NCBI RefSeq assembly: GCF_900106925.1
Contig: NZ_FNNZ01000005.1
Span: 62,001-126,000 of the forward strand
Length of the DNA stretch: 64,000 bases
Direction: 5' to 3'
Source of the DNA: Thiocapsa roseopersicina
GTDB taxonomy: Bacteria > Pseudomonadota > Gammaproteobacteria > Chromatiales > Chromatiaceae
Below are positions 18,010 to 26,773 of the stretch, one piece after another; the first letter of the stretch is position 1; each line of letters starts with the position of its first letter. The position numbers were made by a program, and so were the translations under genes. The notes beneath the pieces are model-generated. The model did no database searches. It saw only the letters and a program-made list of their open reading frames with translations, and was not told the DNA's origin.

Positions 18010-19746
18010 TCACCCCTCGGCATCCCGCCGACTACGGGCGTTGAAGGCGTCCACCGCCGATGTCAGGGTCGGGTAGTTGGACGCGTCGGTCAGCTCCCTG
18101 CGCACGTCCACCCAGGAGGCTTCGAACAAGCGCCGGACCGCATGCTTGCGGCGCGCGACGGCGAACACGACCCCCCTGGCGGCGAGCTCGTCGATCAGCT
18201 GCTCGACCTGCTTCAACGCGGTACTGTCGATGACGTTGATCGGGCTGGCATCGATCACCACCCATTCCACGGGTGTCTCGGATGCGGCGATGGCGGCGAG
18301 CAGCCGAGCCTTGAAGTAATCGACGTTGAAGAACACCAGATCGGCGTTGAAGCGATACAGGAGCAGACCCGGTAGGGTCCGGGCCTCGGGATAGTCCTTG
18401 CGGTGGTGATACCCTTTCATGCCCGGCACGCGACCCAAGACCGCGTCGGTCGGCCGGGACGTGAGCATCAGCAACAAGAGCAGGGACAGCACCACGGCCA
18501 GCAGGACGCCCGGCAGCACCCCCAGCACCAGCACGCCGAGGGTGGTTCCGAGCGAAAAGCCGAGCTCGACCCGGCTCATGGCAGACAGCTCGCGCAGCGT
18601 CGCAACATCGAACAGGCCCACGGCCGCGACGACGATGACCGCGGCCAGGGCCGTGGTCGGTACATAGGCCAACGGCTCGGTGAGAAAGAACAGGCTCAAG
18701 AGCATGACCCCGCCGGCCACGACCCCCACCAGCTGGCTCTTGCCGCCCATGGCATCGTTGACCGCGGTTCGGGAATCCGTCCCGGTCACCGGGAAGCCCT
18801 GCGCGAGCCCCGAGACGATGTTGCCCGCGCCGAAGGCGATGAGTTCCCGATCCGGGTCGATCTCGTAGCGATTGCGCTGCGCAAAGCTCTTCGCCGTGAG
18901 GATGCCGCCGGTGAAGCTCACCAGGACCAGGCCGGCCGCATCGCGCACGAGTGTGGGGTAGTCCTCGACGGGGAGAATCGGGATGTGGAAGAGCTCCGGC
19001 AGCCCGGCCGGCACGCTGCCGACGACCGCGACGCCCAGCTGCTGCAGATTGAGTCCGGCCGAAAGACCGATGCCCACGACGACGACCACCAAAGCGGCGG
19101 GCACCCCTGGCAAAAAGCGGCGAAGCGCGGCCAGCCCGATCAGCAGGGTCATGCCCAGCGTCACGGTCGGCAGGTGGGCATCGCCGAGCTTTGCCAAGGT
19201 CTCCAACAGCTGCGGGAAGAAGTCGTCGGCCGCGACCGAAATGCCGAAGAGCTTGCCCATCTGACCGACGATGATGAGCAGGGCGATGCCGTTCAGATAG
19301 CCCACGAGGATCGGCCGAGACAAAAAACCGGCGATGAAACCCAGCCGCGCCACACCCATGACGACATAGATGAGTCCGACGATCAGGCTCATGACGATCA
19401 CAAGCGCCCGATAGTACTCGGGGTCCCCGCCGGCGAGCGGCCCGAGTGCGGCGGCCAGCATCATGCAGGTCGCCGCATCGGGGCCGATGATCAGCTGGCG
19501 CGACGAGCCGAACAGCGCATAGGCGAACAGCGGAAAGATGGCCGCGTAGATGCCGATAACCGGGGGCACACCCGCCAGATCGGCATAGGCGATGCCCACC
19601 GGCAGGGCAACGGCCGCCACCGACAGACCCGCCGCGATGTCGCCGGGCAGCCACGACACCCGGTAGCGGGAAAAGGCGTCGAGACCGGGGGCGACTCGGC
19701 CCACGAGTCGGCGGATGCGATTGTCATGTTGCTCGGGCACAGCCAT
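18010..19746 (-). CDS. SulP family anion permease with C-terminal STAS domain
   Basis: Inner-membrane transporter of 578 residues with 12-14 hydrophobic segments. It has the SulP signature near the N-terminus (ALPVGIAYADLAGVPPVIGIYA), the GTDSRTAVNDAMGG region, and a cytosolic STAS domain from about residue 445 (VVIDASPINVIDSTALKQ). Substrates of SulP members include sulfate, bicarbonate and other small anions; nothing here decides which, though sulfate handling would suit a sulfur phototroph. ATG at 19746 has GGAG eight bases upstream; a longer form from 19815 lacks one. A small unknown gene lies upstream on the same strand. Confidence 0.93.
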   Translation of the reverse strand: MAVPEQHDNRIRRLVGRVAPGLDAFSRYRVSWLPGDIAAGLSVAAVALPVGIAYADLAGVPPVIGIYAAIFPLFAYALFGSSRQLIIGPDAATCMMLAAALGPLAGGDPEYYRALVIVMSLIVGLIYVVMGVARLGFIAGFLSRPILVGYLNGIALLIIVGQMGKLFGISVAADDFFPQLLETLAKLGDAHLPTVTLGMTLLIGLAALRRFLPGVPAALVVVVVGIGLSAGLNLQQLGVAVVGSVPAGLPELFHIPILPVEDYPTLVRDAAGLVLVSFTGGILTAKSFAQRNRYEIDPDRELIAFGAGNIVSGLAQGFPVTGTDSRTAVNDAMGGKSQLVGVVAGGVMLLSLFFLTEPLAYVPTTALAAVIVVAAVGLFDVATLRELSAMSRVELGFSLGTTLGVLVLGVLPGVLLAVVLSLLLLLMLTSRPTDAVLGRVPGMKGYHHRKDYPEARTLPGLLLYRFNADLVFFNVDYFKARLLAAIAASETPVEWVVIDASPINVIDSTALKQVEQLIDELAARGVVFAVARRKHAVRRLFEASWVDVRRELTDASNYPTLTSAVDAFNARSRRDAEG

Positions 19747-19815
19747 CGTCGGTCTCCGAGGCGCGTTTGCGGGAGCGAGGTCGCGAGAGAAGGTCGACTG
19801 CCCTTTTGCAGGCAC

Positions 19816-20121
19816 CTAGTCGGGTGTGCCGAACCCGTTCCCGGCCTGCTCGTTTTTCAGTCCTTTCTCGGTGATCTCCTCGCACAGGGCGACGACGCGC
19901 GTGTACAGGGGCTGATACTCGGATAACCGGTCCACGCGCGGCTTGATCGCTTGGGCGTCTTTCAGCACCTCGGCGAGGAAGTCGATGTCGAAGCGGCCCA
20001 GCGTTTCCCCGCGGTTCACTCTCTCCTCCATGTCCAGCAAGAGCGGCAGCGTCCAGCGCTCGAAGCGCTCCATCAGTACCACGGCGATCCCTTGATCCTC
20101 CGTCTTCGATTCGTCGATCAT
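19816..20121 (-). CDS. Conserved small acidic protein of unknown function
   Basis: Soluble 101-residue protein with no signal or membrane segment. It is rich in charged residues and predicted helical: MERFERWTLPLLLDMEERV followed by GETLGRFDIDFLAEVLKDA and a EYQPLYTRVV motif. I recognise it as similar to short hypothetical proteins found in many proteobacteria but know no function. It lies 69 bases upstream of the SulP start and about 110 bases after the RND permease on the same strand, so it could belong to either unit. Confidence 0.75.
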   Translation of the reverse strand: MIDESKTEDQGIAVVLMERFERWTLPLLLDMEERVNRGETLGRFDIDFLAEVLKDAQAIKPRVDRLSEYQPLYTRVVALCEEITEKGLKNEQAGNGFGTPD

Positions 20122-20228
20122 TGTGACCTCCCATTGAGCGGTTTGCGGTTCACGATAAAGTGCAGATCCGTGCCGCGGAGACGCGGCGGTTTTCGGCGGG
20201 GGCATGGCTTCCCTGCCCCGCAGACACC

Positions 20229-23200
20229 CTATGCCGCGGCCGCGGCACTGGCGGAAGCCTCCGGTTGGATACGGAACCAGGCCACGTAGAGCGCCGGCAG
20301 GAAGACCAGCGTCAGCACCGTCGCCACCGCCAGGCCGCCCATGATCGCGTAGGCCATCGGACCCCAGAAGACGGTCGGCGCAATCGGGATCATGCCGAGG
20401 ATGGCGGCGGACGCGGTCAGCAGGATCGGTCGGAAGCGCTTCGCGGTGGCCTCGATGACCGCGTCCCAAGGATTGAGCCCCTGCGCCTTTTCCTTCTCGA
20501 TCTGGTCGATGAGGATCACCGAGTTGCGGATGATCATGCCGGTCAGAGCGAGCACGCCCAGGATCGCCACGAAGCCGAGTGGCTTGCCCGAGAGGAGCAG
20601 TGCGGCGACGACCCCGATGAGCCCCAGCGGGGCGACGCTGAGCACCAGCAAGAGGCTGTTGAAGCTCTGCAGCTGGATCATCAGCACCGTGAACGTCAGG
20701 ACCAGCATCAGCGGCACGGCCAGTGCGACCGACACCTGCGCCTTGGTGCTTTCCTCCACGCTTCCGCCGACGGCGATGCGGTACCCGGGCGGCAGATGCT
20801 CGGCGAGCGCGTCGATCCGAGGTGCCAGCGCCTGAGCCGCCGTGGCGGCTTGCGTACCGGGCGCGACGTCGGCCTGAACGGTCACCGTGGGTTTGCGGTC
20901 GCGGCGCCAGACGATGGGATGTTCCAGGCCGTAGTCGATCGAGGCGATCTGGCTCAAGGGGACGTTCTGCCCATTGGGCAGCGGCACCTGCAGGGTTCGG
21001 ATCGTCGCCGGCGACATGCGCTGCTCGGAGGAAGCCCGTACCAACACATCGACCAGATAGATGCCGCTGCGCAGTTGGGTGGCGGTAATACCGGACATGG
21101 CCGCGTTCACCGCCTCGGCCAGGGCTTGAGAACTTAAGCCCAGCTGGCGGGCCTTGTCCTGGTCGACCCGGACCCTCACCGTGCGTGCCGGCTCGATCCA
21201 GTTGTAGTTGACGTTGCGGGCGCGCGGGTCGTTCGCCACGACCTCGGCGACCTGGAAGGCGATCGCGCGGACCTGCTCCGGCTCCGGTCCGCTCACCCGG
21301 TACTGGAGCGGCCATCCCACCGGCGGGCCGAGCTCCAGCGGATAGACCCGGCCGACCACGCCGGGGAAGTCGTTCGCCAGCGCGCTCTCCAGTCTCGCCT
21401 TCACCCGCTCGCGCTCGTCCAACCCCTTGGTCACGACGACCGCCTGAGCGAAGAAATCGTTCGGGAGCTGCACGTTCAGAGGCAGATAGAAGCGCACCGC
21501 GCCCTGCCCCACGTAGGTGCTCCAACGCGCGACGTCTTCATCGCCTTCCAGCAACGTGTCCAGCCGGGCCGAAGCGTCCTGCGTGGCGTCGATCGAGGCG
21601 TTTTCGCGCAGCTGTATGTCCACCAGCAGCTCGGGCCGGTCCGAGGACGGGAAGAACTGTTGCGGCACCAGGCGGGTGCCGTAAAGCGCGGCGACGAACA
21701 GCGCGAGCGTCACGCCGATGGTGACCCAGCGCGCGCGCATCGCCCCCGCCAGGAAGCGGCGGAACGCGCGCATGAACCGGCCGGGCTCCCCGGAGTGTGC
21801 CGTCTCGGGCTTCTTGAGCATCCACACACCGAGCAAGGGGGCAAACAGGGCCGCACCGATCCAGGAGGCGATCAGCGCGATGGCAACGACGGCGAAGATC
21901 GTGAAGGTGTACTCGCCCGCGGCGCTGGCGGCGAAGCCGATGGGGACGAACCCCGCGATCGTCACCAGCGTACCGGTGAGCCGCGGATAGGCGGTCGAGC
22001 TGTAGGCGAAGGCGGCGGCCTGCGTCTTGTCGTCGCCGCGCTCGAGGCGCGTCACCATGGCCTCGATCGTGATCATGGCATCGTCCACCAGCAGGCCGAG
22101 GGCGATGATCAGTGCGCCGAGCGAGATGCGCTGAAAACCGATATCCAGCGCCAGCATGGACGCGAACACCACGGCGAGGACGAGCGGGATGGAGACGGCC
22201 ACCACGGCGCCCGCGCGGGCACCCAGGCTGACCAAGCTGACCACGAGGACGATGGCGATGGCCTCCCAGAGGGCTTTGAGGAACTCGTCCACCGCATGCT
22301 CCACGGTAGCGGGCTGGTCGGCGACCAGCGTCGGCTCGATGCCGACGGGGAGGGTCGCGGCGATCTCGCGCATGGCCTGCGCGACGTTGCGCCCGAGCGC
22401 GCGGATGTCGCCGCCGGTGCGCATCGCGATGGCGATCCCGATGCCGTCCTGTCCGTTGACGCGAAAGATCGGCTGCGCGGGATCGGCCGGGCCGCGCGTG
22501 ACGCGCCCGATGTCCGCCAGGCGGATGGTGCGGCCGTCCGCGACGAAGTTGACGGCCAGGATGTCCTGCTCCGACTCGAACGCACCCGAGATCCGCACGA
22601 GCATCTTCTCGTCCCCGGTCTGGACCACGCCCGCGGGGGTCACGGCGTTCTGGGCCTGCAAGGCCGCGATCAGCGCGGAACGGTCCAGCCCGAGGCCCGC
22701 CAGCTTCTCGGTGGAGAACTCCACATAGACGCGTTCGTCCTGAGCCCCGAGGATGTCGATCTTCGAGACGTCCGAGAGCTGGAGAAGCTGCTTGCGGACC
22801 TCGACCACGCGGTCGCGCAGTTCCCGGTGGGTGAAGCCGTCCGCGGTAAAACCGTAGACGATGCCGAAGGTGTCGCCGAACTCGTCGTTGAAGCCGGGTC
22901 CGACGACCCCCTGCGGGAGGGTGTTGCGGATATCGCCCACCTTCTTGCGCACCTGGTACCAGATATCGGGCACCTCGGCTGGGGGTGTTGAGTCCTTCAG
23001 GTAAACGAAGACGGTCGCCTGGCCGGGCGTCGTGTAGCTCTTCAGATAATCGAGACTCGGTGTTTCCTGCAGCTTGCTCTCGATGCGGTCGGTGATCTGC
23101 TCGAGCGTGTCGCCCACCGTGGCGCCCGGCCAAGCGGCCTGGACCACCATGGTCTTGACGGTAAAGTCCGGATCCTCGCTCTGTCCGAGGCGCAGGTATG

Positions 23201-23291
23201 ACCAGATCCCCGCGATCACGACGAGGAGCATGAAATAGGTCACCAGGGCGCGGTGCCGGATCGCCCAATCCGAGAGGTTGAGGCTGTTCAT
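20229..23291 (-). CDS. RND efflux transporter, inner-membrane permease
   Basis: Proton-driven drug or solvent efflux pump of 1020 residues with the RND layout: TM1 near residues 13-30, a large periplasmic loop, TM2-6, a second periplasmic loop and TM7-12. The proton-relay acidic pair in TM4 is intact (GLLVDDAMITIEAM). PGATVGDTLEQITDRIE and VYVEFSTEKLAGLGL are typical porter-domain blocks. Its start overlaps the adaptor stop by four bases (ATGA), so the two are translationally coupled. No outer-membrane TolC gene is adjacent. Probably repressed by the divergent TetR protein at 24529. Confidence 0.95.
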   Translation of the reverse strand: MNSLNLSDWAIRHRALVTYFMLLVVIAGIWSYLRLGQSEDPDFTVKTMVVQAAWPGATVGDTLEQITDRIESKLQETPSLDYLKSYTTPGQATVFVYLKDSTPPAEVPDIWYQVRKKVGDIRNTLPQGVVGPGFNDEFGDTFGIVYGFTADGFTHRELRDRVVEVRKQLLQLSDVSKIDILGAQDERVYVEFSTEKLAGLGLDRSALIAALQAQNAVTPAGVVQTGDEKMLVRISGAFESEQDILAVNFVADGRTIRLADIGRVTRGPADPAQPIFRVNGQDGIGIAIAMRTGGDIRALGRNVAQAMREIAATLPVGIEPTLVADQPATVEHAVDEFLKALWEAIAIVLVVSLVSLGARAGAVVAVSIPLVLAVVFASMLALDIGFQRISLGALIIALGLLVDDAMITIEAMVTRLERGDDKTQAAAFAYSSTAYPRLTGTLVTIAGFVPIGFAASAAGEYTFTIFAVVAIALIASWIGAALFAPLLGVWMLKKPETAHSGEPGRFMRAFRRFLAGAMRARWVTIGVTLALFVAALYGTRLVPQQFFPSSDRPELLVDIQLRENASIDATQDASARLDTLLEGDEDVARWSTYVGQGAVRFYLPLNVQLPNDFFAQAVVVTKGLDERERVKARLESALANDFPGVVGRVYPLELGPPVGWPLQYRVSGPEPEQVRAIAFQVAEVVANDPRARNVNYNWIEPARTVRVRVDQDKARQLGLSSQALAEAVNAAMSGITATQLRSGIYLVDVLVRASSEQRMSPATIRTLQVPLPNGQNVPLSQIASIDYGLEHPIVWRRDRKPTVTVQADVAPGTQAATAAQALAPRIDALAEHLPPGYRIAVGGSVEESTKAQVSVALAVPLMLVLTFTVLMIQLQSFNSLLLVLSVAPLGLIGVVAALLLSGKPLGFVAILGVLALTGMIIRNSVILIDQIEKEKAQGLNPWDAVIEATAKRFRPILLTASAAILGMIPIAPTVFWGPMAYAIMGGLAVATVLTLVFLPALYVAWFRIQPEASASAAAAA

Positions 23292-24379
23292 GGGGCGGGC
23301 TCCGAAAGGCTCACCTTCTGACCCGGGTGCAGCACGTGCACCCCGGCGGTCACCACGACGTCGCCGCGTTCCAGTCCTTCCGAGACGACGACGCTCGCGA
23401 CGTCGTAGCGCAGGACCTTCACCGGGCGCAGCGACACGCTCCGCTCATGCGGATCGACCACCCACACCGCCGGGCCAGCCTCCGACTCGGTCAGTGCGCT
23501 CGCGGGAACCTCCACCCCCGGGGGTGCGGTCAGCCGGATGCGGCCGGTGACGGTGGAGCCGAGCTGCATGGCCTCGGGCGGATCGATCAGGCCGACCTTG
23601 ACCTCGAAGGTCCGGGTGGCGGGATTGGCCTGGGGCGCCTGCTCGCGCACACGGCCGGTCGCTTTTACCTCGGGATCGTCGTTGAGGGTGATGTCCACCA
23701 CCGGGTCGCGGGGACCGGTCCGAATGAGCCGCTCGGGCACGTCGAAGACGGCGTCGCGCCCGCCTTGGCGCGCGAGCGCGACGATCGTCTGCCCGGCGCG
23801 AACCACCTCGCCCGGCTCGGCCCCGACCGCGGTCACCTGACCGGGGGCGTCGGCCGACAAGACCGTGTAGCCCAGGTTTTCCTGCGCGATGCCGACCTGT
23901 GCGCGAGCGGAGTCGACCTGACCTTGGGCACCCAACATGGCCTGCAGGGCTTTGTCGTAGGCGTCACGCGAGGTCGCGCCGGTCTTCAAGAGCTTCTCGT
24001 GCCGCTCGAAGGTCAGGCGCGTCTCCGTGAGCAGCGCCTCGGCCGAGGCGAGGTTGGCTTGCGCCGAGCGCAGCGTGTTCTCCTCGATCCGGGGATCGAG
24101 CCGCGCCACGACCTGGCCCGCCTCGAGCACGTCGCCGACATTCACGGGCCGCTCGGTCATGTGCCCGTCCAAACGAAAGGCGAGCCCGACATGGTCTTTG
24201 GCCTGGACCTGGCCCGACAGCGAGACGGTCTCCCCTTCCGCCCCGTGCTCTACGGTGACCGTTCGCACGGGCCGGGGTTGGGCGGTGGGTGGTACGTTCT
24301 CCTGGCAGCCCGCAAGGGTTGCGGCCATGAAGGCGGCCGCCAGGATCCGAGCGTTGGATAGGGGCAGAGAATTGAACAT
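23288..24379 (-). CDS. RND efflux periplasmic adaptor, lipoprotein
   Basis: Membrane fusion protein of 363 residues. A signal with lipobox LAGC (C25) anchors it to the inner-membrane outer face. The lipoyl half-motifs (QAKDHVGLAFRLDGHMTERP and VLSADAPGQVTAVGAEPGE) flank a helical hairpin (NLASAEALLTETRLTFERHE), followed by beta-barrel and membrane-proximal domains. It links the permease to a TolC-type channel encoded elsewhere. ATG at 24379 was chosen because it begins the signal peptide; longer in-frame extension to 24550 would run through the regulator's promoter region. Confidence 0.94.
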   Translation of the reverse strand: MFNSLPLSNARILAAAFMAATLAGCQENVPPTAQPRPVRTVTVEHGAEGETVSLSGQVQAKDHVGLAFRLDGHMTERPVNVGDVLEAGQVVARLDPRIEENTLRSAQANLASAEALLTETRLTFERHEKLLKTGATSRDAYDKALQAMLGAQGQVDSARAQVGIAQENLGYTVLSADAPGQVTAVGAEPGEVVRAGQTIVALARQGGRDAVFDVPERLIRTGPRDPVVDITLNDDPEVKATGRVREQAPQANPATRTFEVKVGLIDPPEAMQLGSTVTGRIRLTAPPGVEVPASALTESEAGPAVWVVDPHERSVSLRPVKVLRYDVASVVVSEGLERGDVVVTAGVHVLHPGQKVSLSEPAP

Positions 24380-24466
24380 GGCCGGGACCGTCCGCAGGAA
24401 AGAGGTTGGGAGCGTTCTGCAAGGGCAAGCTGCCGCAGCGTGGGTCGCCTCGGGAGCGGCCCGCCC

Positions 24467-24495
24467 TTGCCAAGTCTTACATTTATGAGTATAGT
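24467..24495 (+). promoter_or_regulatory. Sigma-70 promoter for the TetR regulator
   Basis: TTGCCA (24467-24472), 17-base spacer, TATAGT (24490-24495): near consensus. The predicted start near 24502 falls inside the palindrome at 24500-24515, which would allow autorepression. A divergent promoter for the efflux genes must lie in the same 149-base gap. Confidence 0.65.
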
Positions 24496-24499
24496 TAAA

Positions 24500-24515
24500 T
24501 GCACTAAATAGTGCA
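24500..24515. promoter_or_regulatory. Palindromic operator for the TetR regulator
   Basis: TGCACTAAATAGTGCA, 7-base perfect arms about a two-base centre. It lies between the divergent regulator and efflux genes at the predicted transcription start, 13 bases before the regulator ATG. Binding by the TetR protein is inferred from position. Confidence 0.65.
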
Positions 24516-24528
24516 ACAAGGATTTCGT

Positions 24529-25158
24529 ATGGATGTTCGCGTTGAAGCAACCGAAGCCGGCCCGAGGGTCCGGCGAAGCCCGTCGCGTGGGGCCATCGTC
24601 GCGGCCGCCGAGCGCCTGTTCCTGGAGCGCGGCTTCGGCGCCGTCAGTATGGACGAGCTGGCCGAGGCCGCCGGCGTGGCACGGCGCACGCTCTACAACC
24701 AATTCGCCAGCAAGGAGGAGATCTTCCGGGAGATGCTGCGCGGGGTGTCGGACCAGCTCGAGGGGGCGTTTCCGCCGGGCATCGAAACCCAAGGGGATGT
24801 CGAGGACGTGCTGCGTCTGATCGCCCACGCGATTTTGGGACTTCACATGCAGCCGGGGTACCTCGGCTTCCTGCGCATGCTGGTGGCCGACGCGCGCCAG
24901 TTTCCCTGGATCGCGCAAGCGTTCGCCGCCGTCATGGAGCCGCAAAACGAGCGGCTCACGCGCTATCTCGCCCATCTCACGGCCATGGGCATCCTGAACT
25001 GCCGCAATCCGTTGCTGGCGGCTCACCAGTTCATGGGTGCCATCAACGAGCTCTCGCTGTGGCCCTGGCTGCTGGGTCGAGAGAGCTTGGCGATCCCCGC
25101 CGAAGACCTGGTGGAGGAGACGGTCGGCATGTTCCTGCAGTATTACCGGCGCCGGTGA
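24529..25158 (+). CDS. TetR/AcrR family transcriptional repressor
   Basis: DNA-binding regulator of 209 residues. The N-terminal helix-turn-helix is visible as ERLFLERGFGAVSMDELAEA followed by AGVARRTLYNQFASKEEIF. The C-terminal helical domain resembles TetR_C ligand domains (LGFLRMLVADARQFPWIAQ). It is divergent from the RND adaptor-permease pair, the usual arrangement for a local efflux repressor released by a pump substrate. ATG at 24529 has AAGGA six to seven bases upstream; a GTG at 24511 lies inside the operator and is less likely. Confidence 0.93.
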   Translation: MDVRVEATEAGPRVRRSPSRGAIVAAAERLFLERGFGAVSMDELAEAAGVARRTLYNQFASKEEIFREMLRGVSDQLEGAFPPGIETQGDVEDVLRLIAHAILGLHMQPGYLGFLRMLVADARQFPWIAQAFAAVMEPQNERLTRYLAHLTAMGILNCRNPLLAAHQFMGAINELSLWPWLLGRESLAIPAEDLVEETVGMFLQYYRRR

Positions 25159-25276
25159 TCGACCGGGGCGCGGTCACGACAGGTTCGACCGGGCGGTTCG
25201 CGACGGACATGGGCACGTCCGACGGTCCTGTCGAAAGCGGCGACGTCCGGACGGTGGTAACGGGTTCTCCGGCTGG

Positions 25277-26596
25277 TCAGAGCCACCCGTCCACAAAGCC
25301 GGCGCGGCGCAATCCGGCGACCACGTACGGGCATCGGCGCATCAGGTTCCAGATCAGGCCGGTGCGGTAGTTCTCGATCATGAGGATGATCGGCCCCTGG
25401 TCGATGCCGAAGTGGTAGGGCGTCACCCACCAGCCGGTCGGGCTCTCGGGCACCGCACAGGTCTGGTTGAAGGACGGCTTGAAGCCGTAGCGCTTCTCGG
25501 CGCCGAGATCGAGCTGCACCATGGCGCGGACGGTGGGAATGACGATCTCCGGGGCGAACGGCAGCGACGCCACCACGACCCACGGCGCGATGGTGCCGTC
25601 GTCGGGACCGTAGGGCGCGCCGCGCGCGTAGTAGCCGTAGAACTGTCGCTCGATGCCGTTCACGCGGCGCGTCTCGAAGCCGGGGCCGTCCGTCGCCGTG
25701 ATGCCCCAGCAGTGTTCACCATAACCGGCGAACTCGAGCGGATTGCGCCGCCCGTATTCCTGTTGGATGTAAGTGGCCTGGCGGCTGTTCTCGAAGTAAT
25801 CGCTGCCGTGCTCGCGCATGAACGCGTCGCGGATGCCGCGAAAGTCGATCCAGAGATGCGAGAGCTGGTGGGTGAACAGCGGCCCCGAGTAGAGCAGCTC
25901 GCGACCGTAGATCTCCTTCCACCGGTACGTCGAGCAATACGCCGTGTAGGTCTCCGGCGGCAGCGGGAAGGTCGGCGAGCCGAGACCGAGCAGATAGACC
26001 AGCAACGCTTCGTCGTAGCCGCGCCAGGTGTGCGGGATGAAGCCGGTCTCCGGACGCCAGCCGTGGGACACCGCGGCGCCGCCGTTTAGCGCCCACTGCC
26101 AATCGGCGCGGCCGTAGAGCGCGTCGACGAGACGACGGATCTCCCGTTCCTCTTCGGTGTCGGCATCGAAGTAGGCGGCGCAGGTGAGCATGCCGGCGAA
26201 GAGGAAGGCCGAATCGATCGTCGACAGCTCGCACTGCCACACGCGGCGGCCGGTCTTCATGTCCAGGAAGTGGTAGTAGAAGCCACGGTATCCGGTGGCG
26301 TCGGGCTGCGGTCCGTGCGGGCTGTCGCGGAAGAAGCGCAGGGGTCGCAGCACCAGCTCCGGCGCGAACTCGCGCGCGATCACCGCGCGTTCGATCAACA
26401 CCGGGATGCTCCCCAGTGCCAGCCCGACCGCGGCGATGCTGGCCGGGGCGGCCGGGTCCGTCTTGTCGCGGATCAGGCCGTTGGCGGGGTTCGACTCGTG
26501 CAGATAGTAGAGCAAGGTCGTCGCCTGTAGCCGGAGGAGATCCTCCTCCGTCGGCTGGCGGTTCAAGTCGTCGCCGTTCGGAAACCAGTTGCTCAT
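25277..26596 (-). CDS. Glucoamylase-family protein (glycoamylase-like domain, GH144-like)
   Basis: 439-residue alpha/alpha-barrel hydrolase-like protein without a signal peptide. It shows family blocks FYYHFLDMKTGRRVWQCELS, STIDSAFLFAGML, GWRPETGFIPHTWRGYDEAL, YSGPLFTHQLSHLWIDFRG and GPIILMIENYRTGLIW. Characterised relatives with this fold hydrolyse beta-1,2-glucans or process cyclic beta-glucans; the true substrate here is unknown. The lack of a signal peptide suggests a cytosolic or non-classically exported enzyme. A short lipoprotein-like frame ends six bases upstream. Possible link to polysaccharide turnover is by neighbourhood only. Confidence 0.87.
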   Translation of the reverse strand: MSNWFPNGDDLNRQPTEEDLLRLQATTLLYYLHESNPANGLIRDKTDPAAPASIAAVGLALGSIPVLIERAVIAREFAPELVLRPLRFFRDSPHGPQPDATGYRGFYYHFLDMKTGRRVWQCELSTIDSAFLFAGMLTCAAYFDADTEEEREIRRLVDALYGRADWQWALNGGAAVSHGWRPETGFIPHTWRGYDEALLVYLLGLGSPTFPLPPETYTAYCSTYRWKEIYGRELLYSGPLFTHQLSHLWIDFRGIRDAFMREHGSDYFENSRQATYIQQEYGRRNPLEFAGYGEHCWGITATDGPGFETRRVNGIERQFYGYYARGAPYGPDDGTIAPWVVVASLPFAPEIVIPTVRAMVQLDLGAEKRYGFKPSFNQTCAVPESPTGWWVTPYHFGIDQGPIILMIENYRTGLIWNLMRRCPYVVAGLRRAGFVDGWL

Positions 26597-26602
26597 GGAC
26601 GG

Positions 26603-26773
26603 TCAGGGCGAGAGCCCACGACCTCGAAGATCGAGATCTGCATTCCCGTGCGGATCGCCGTCGCCGAGGACGGCCGAGCGCTGGCCGGGACGCGCGTAGC
26701 CGCTCCCGCAGCCTACGCCAATCAGCGCAGTTGGGATCGCGAGCGCCACCCGAGCCATGCTTGCGAGACTCAT
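26603..26773 (-). CDS. Possible small lipoprotein upstream of the glucoamylase-family gene
   Basis: 56-codon frame with a hydrophobic N-terminus (MSLASMARVALAIPTALIGVGC) that resembles a lipoprotein signal, though Gly at the -3 position is unusual. The mature part would be about 34 polar residues. Its stop lies six bases before the start of the next gene, which argues for coupling, and GTAGG precedes the ATG. No homologue is recognised. Confidence 0.35.
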   Translation of the reverse strand: MSLASMARVALAIPTALIGVGCGSGYARPGQRSAVLGDGDPHGNADLDLRGRGLSP

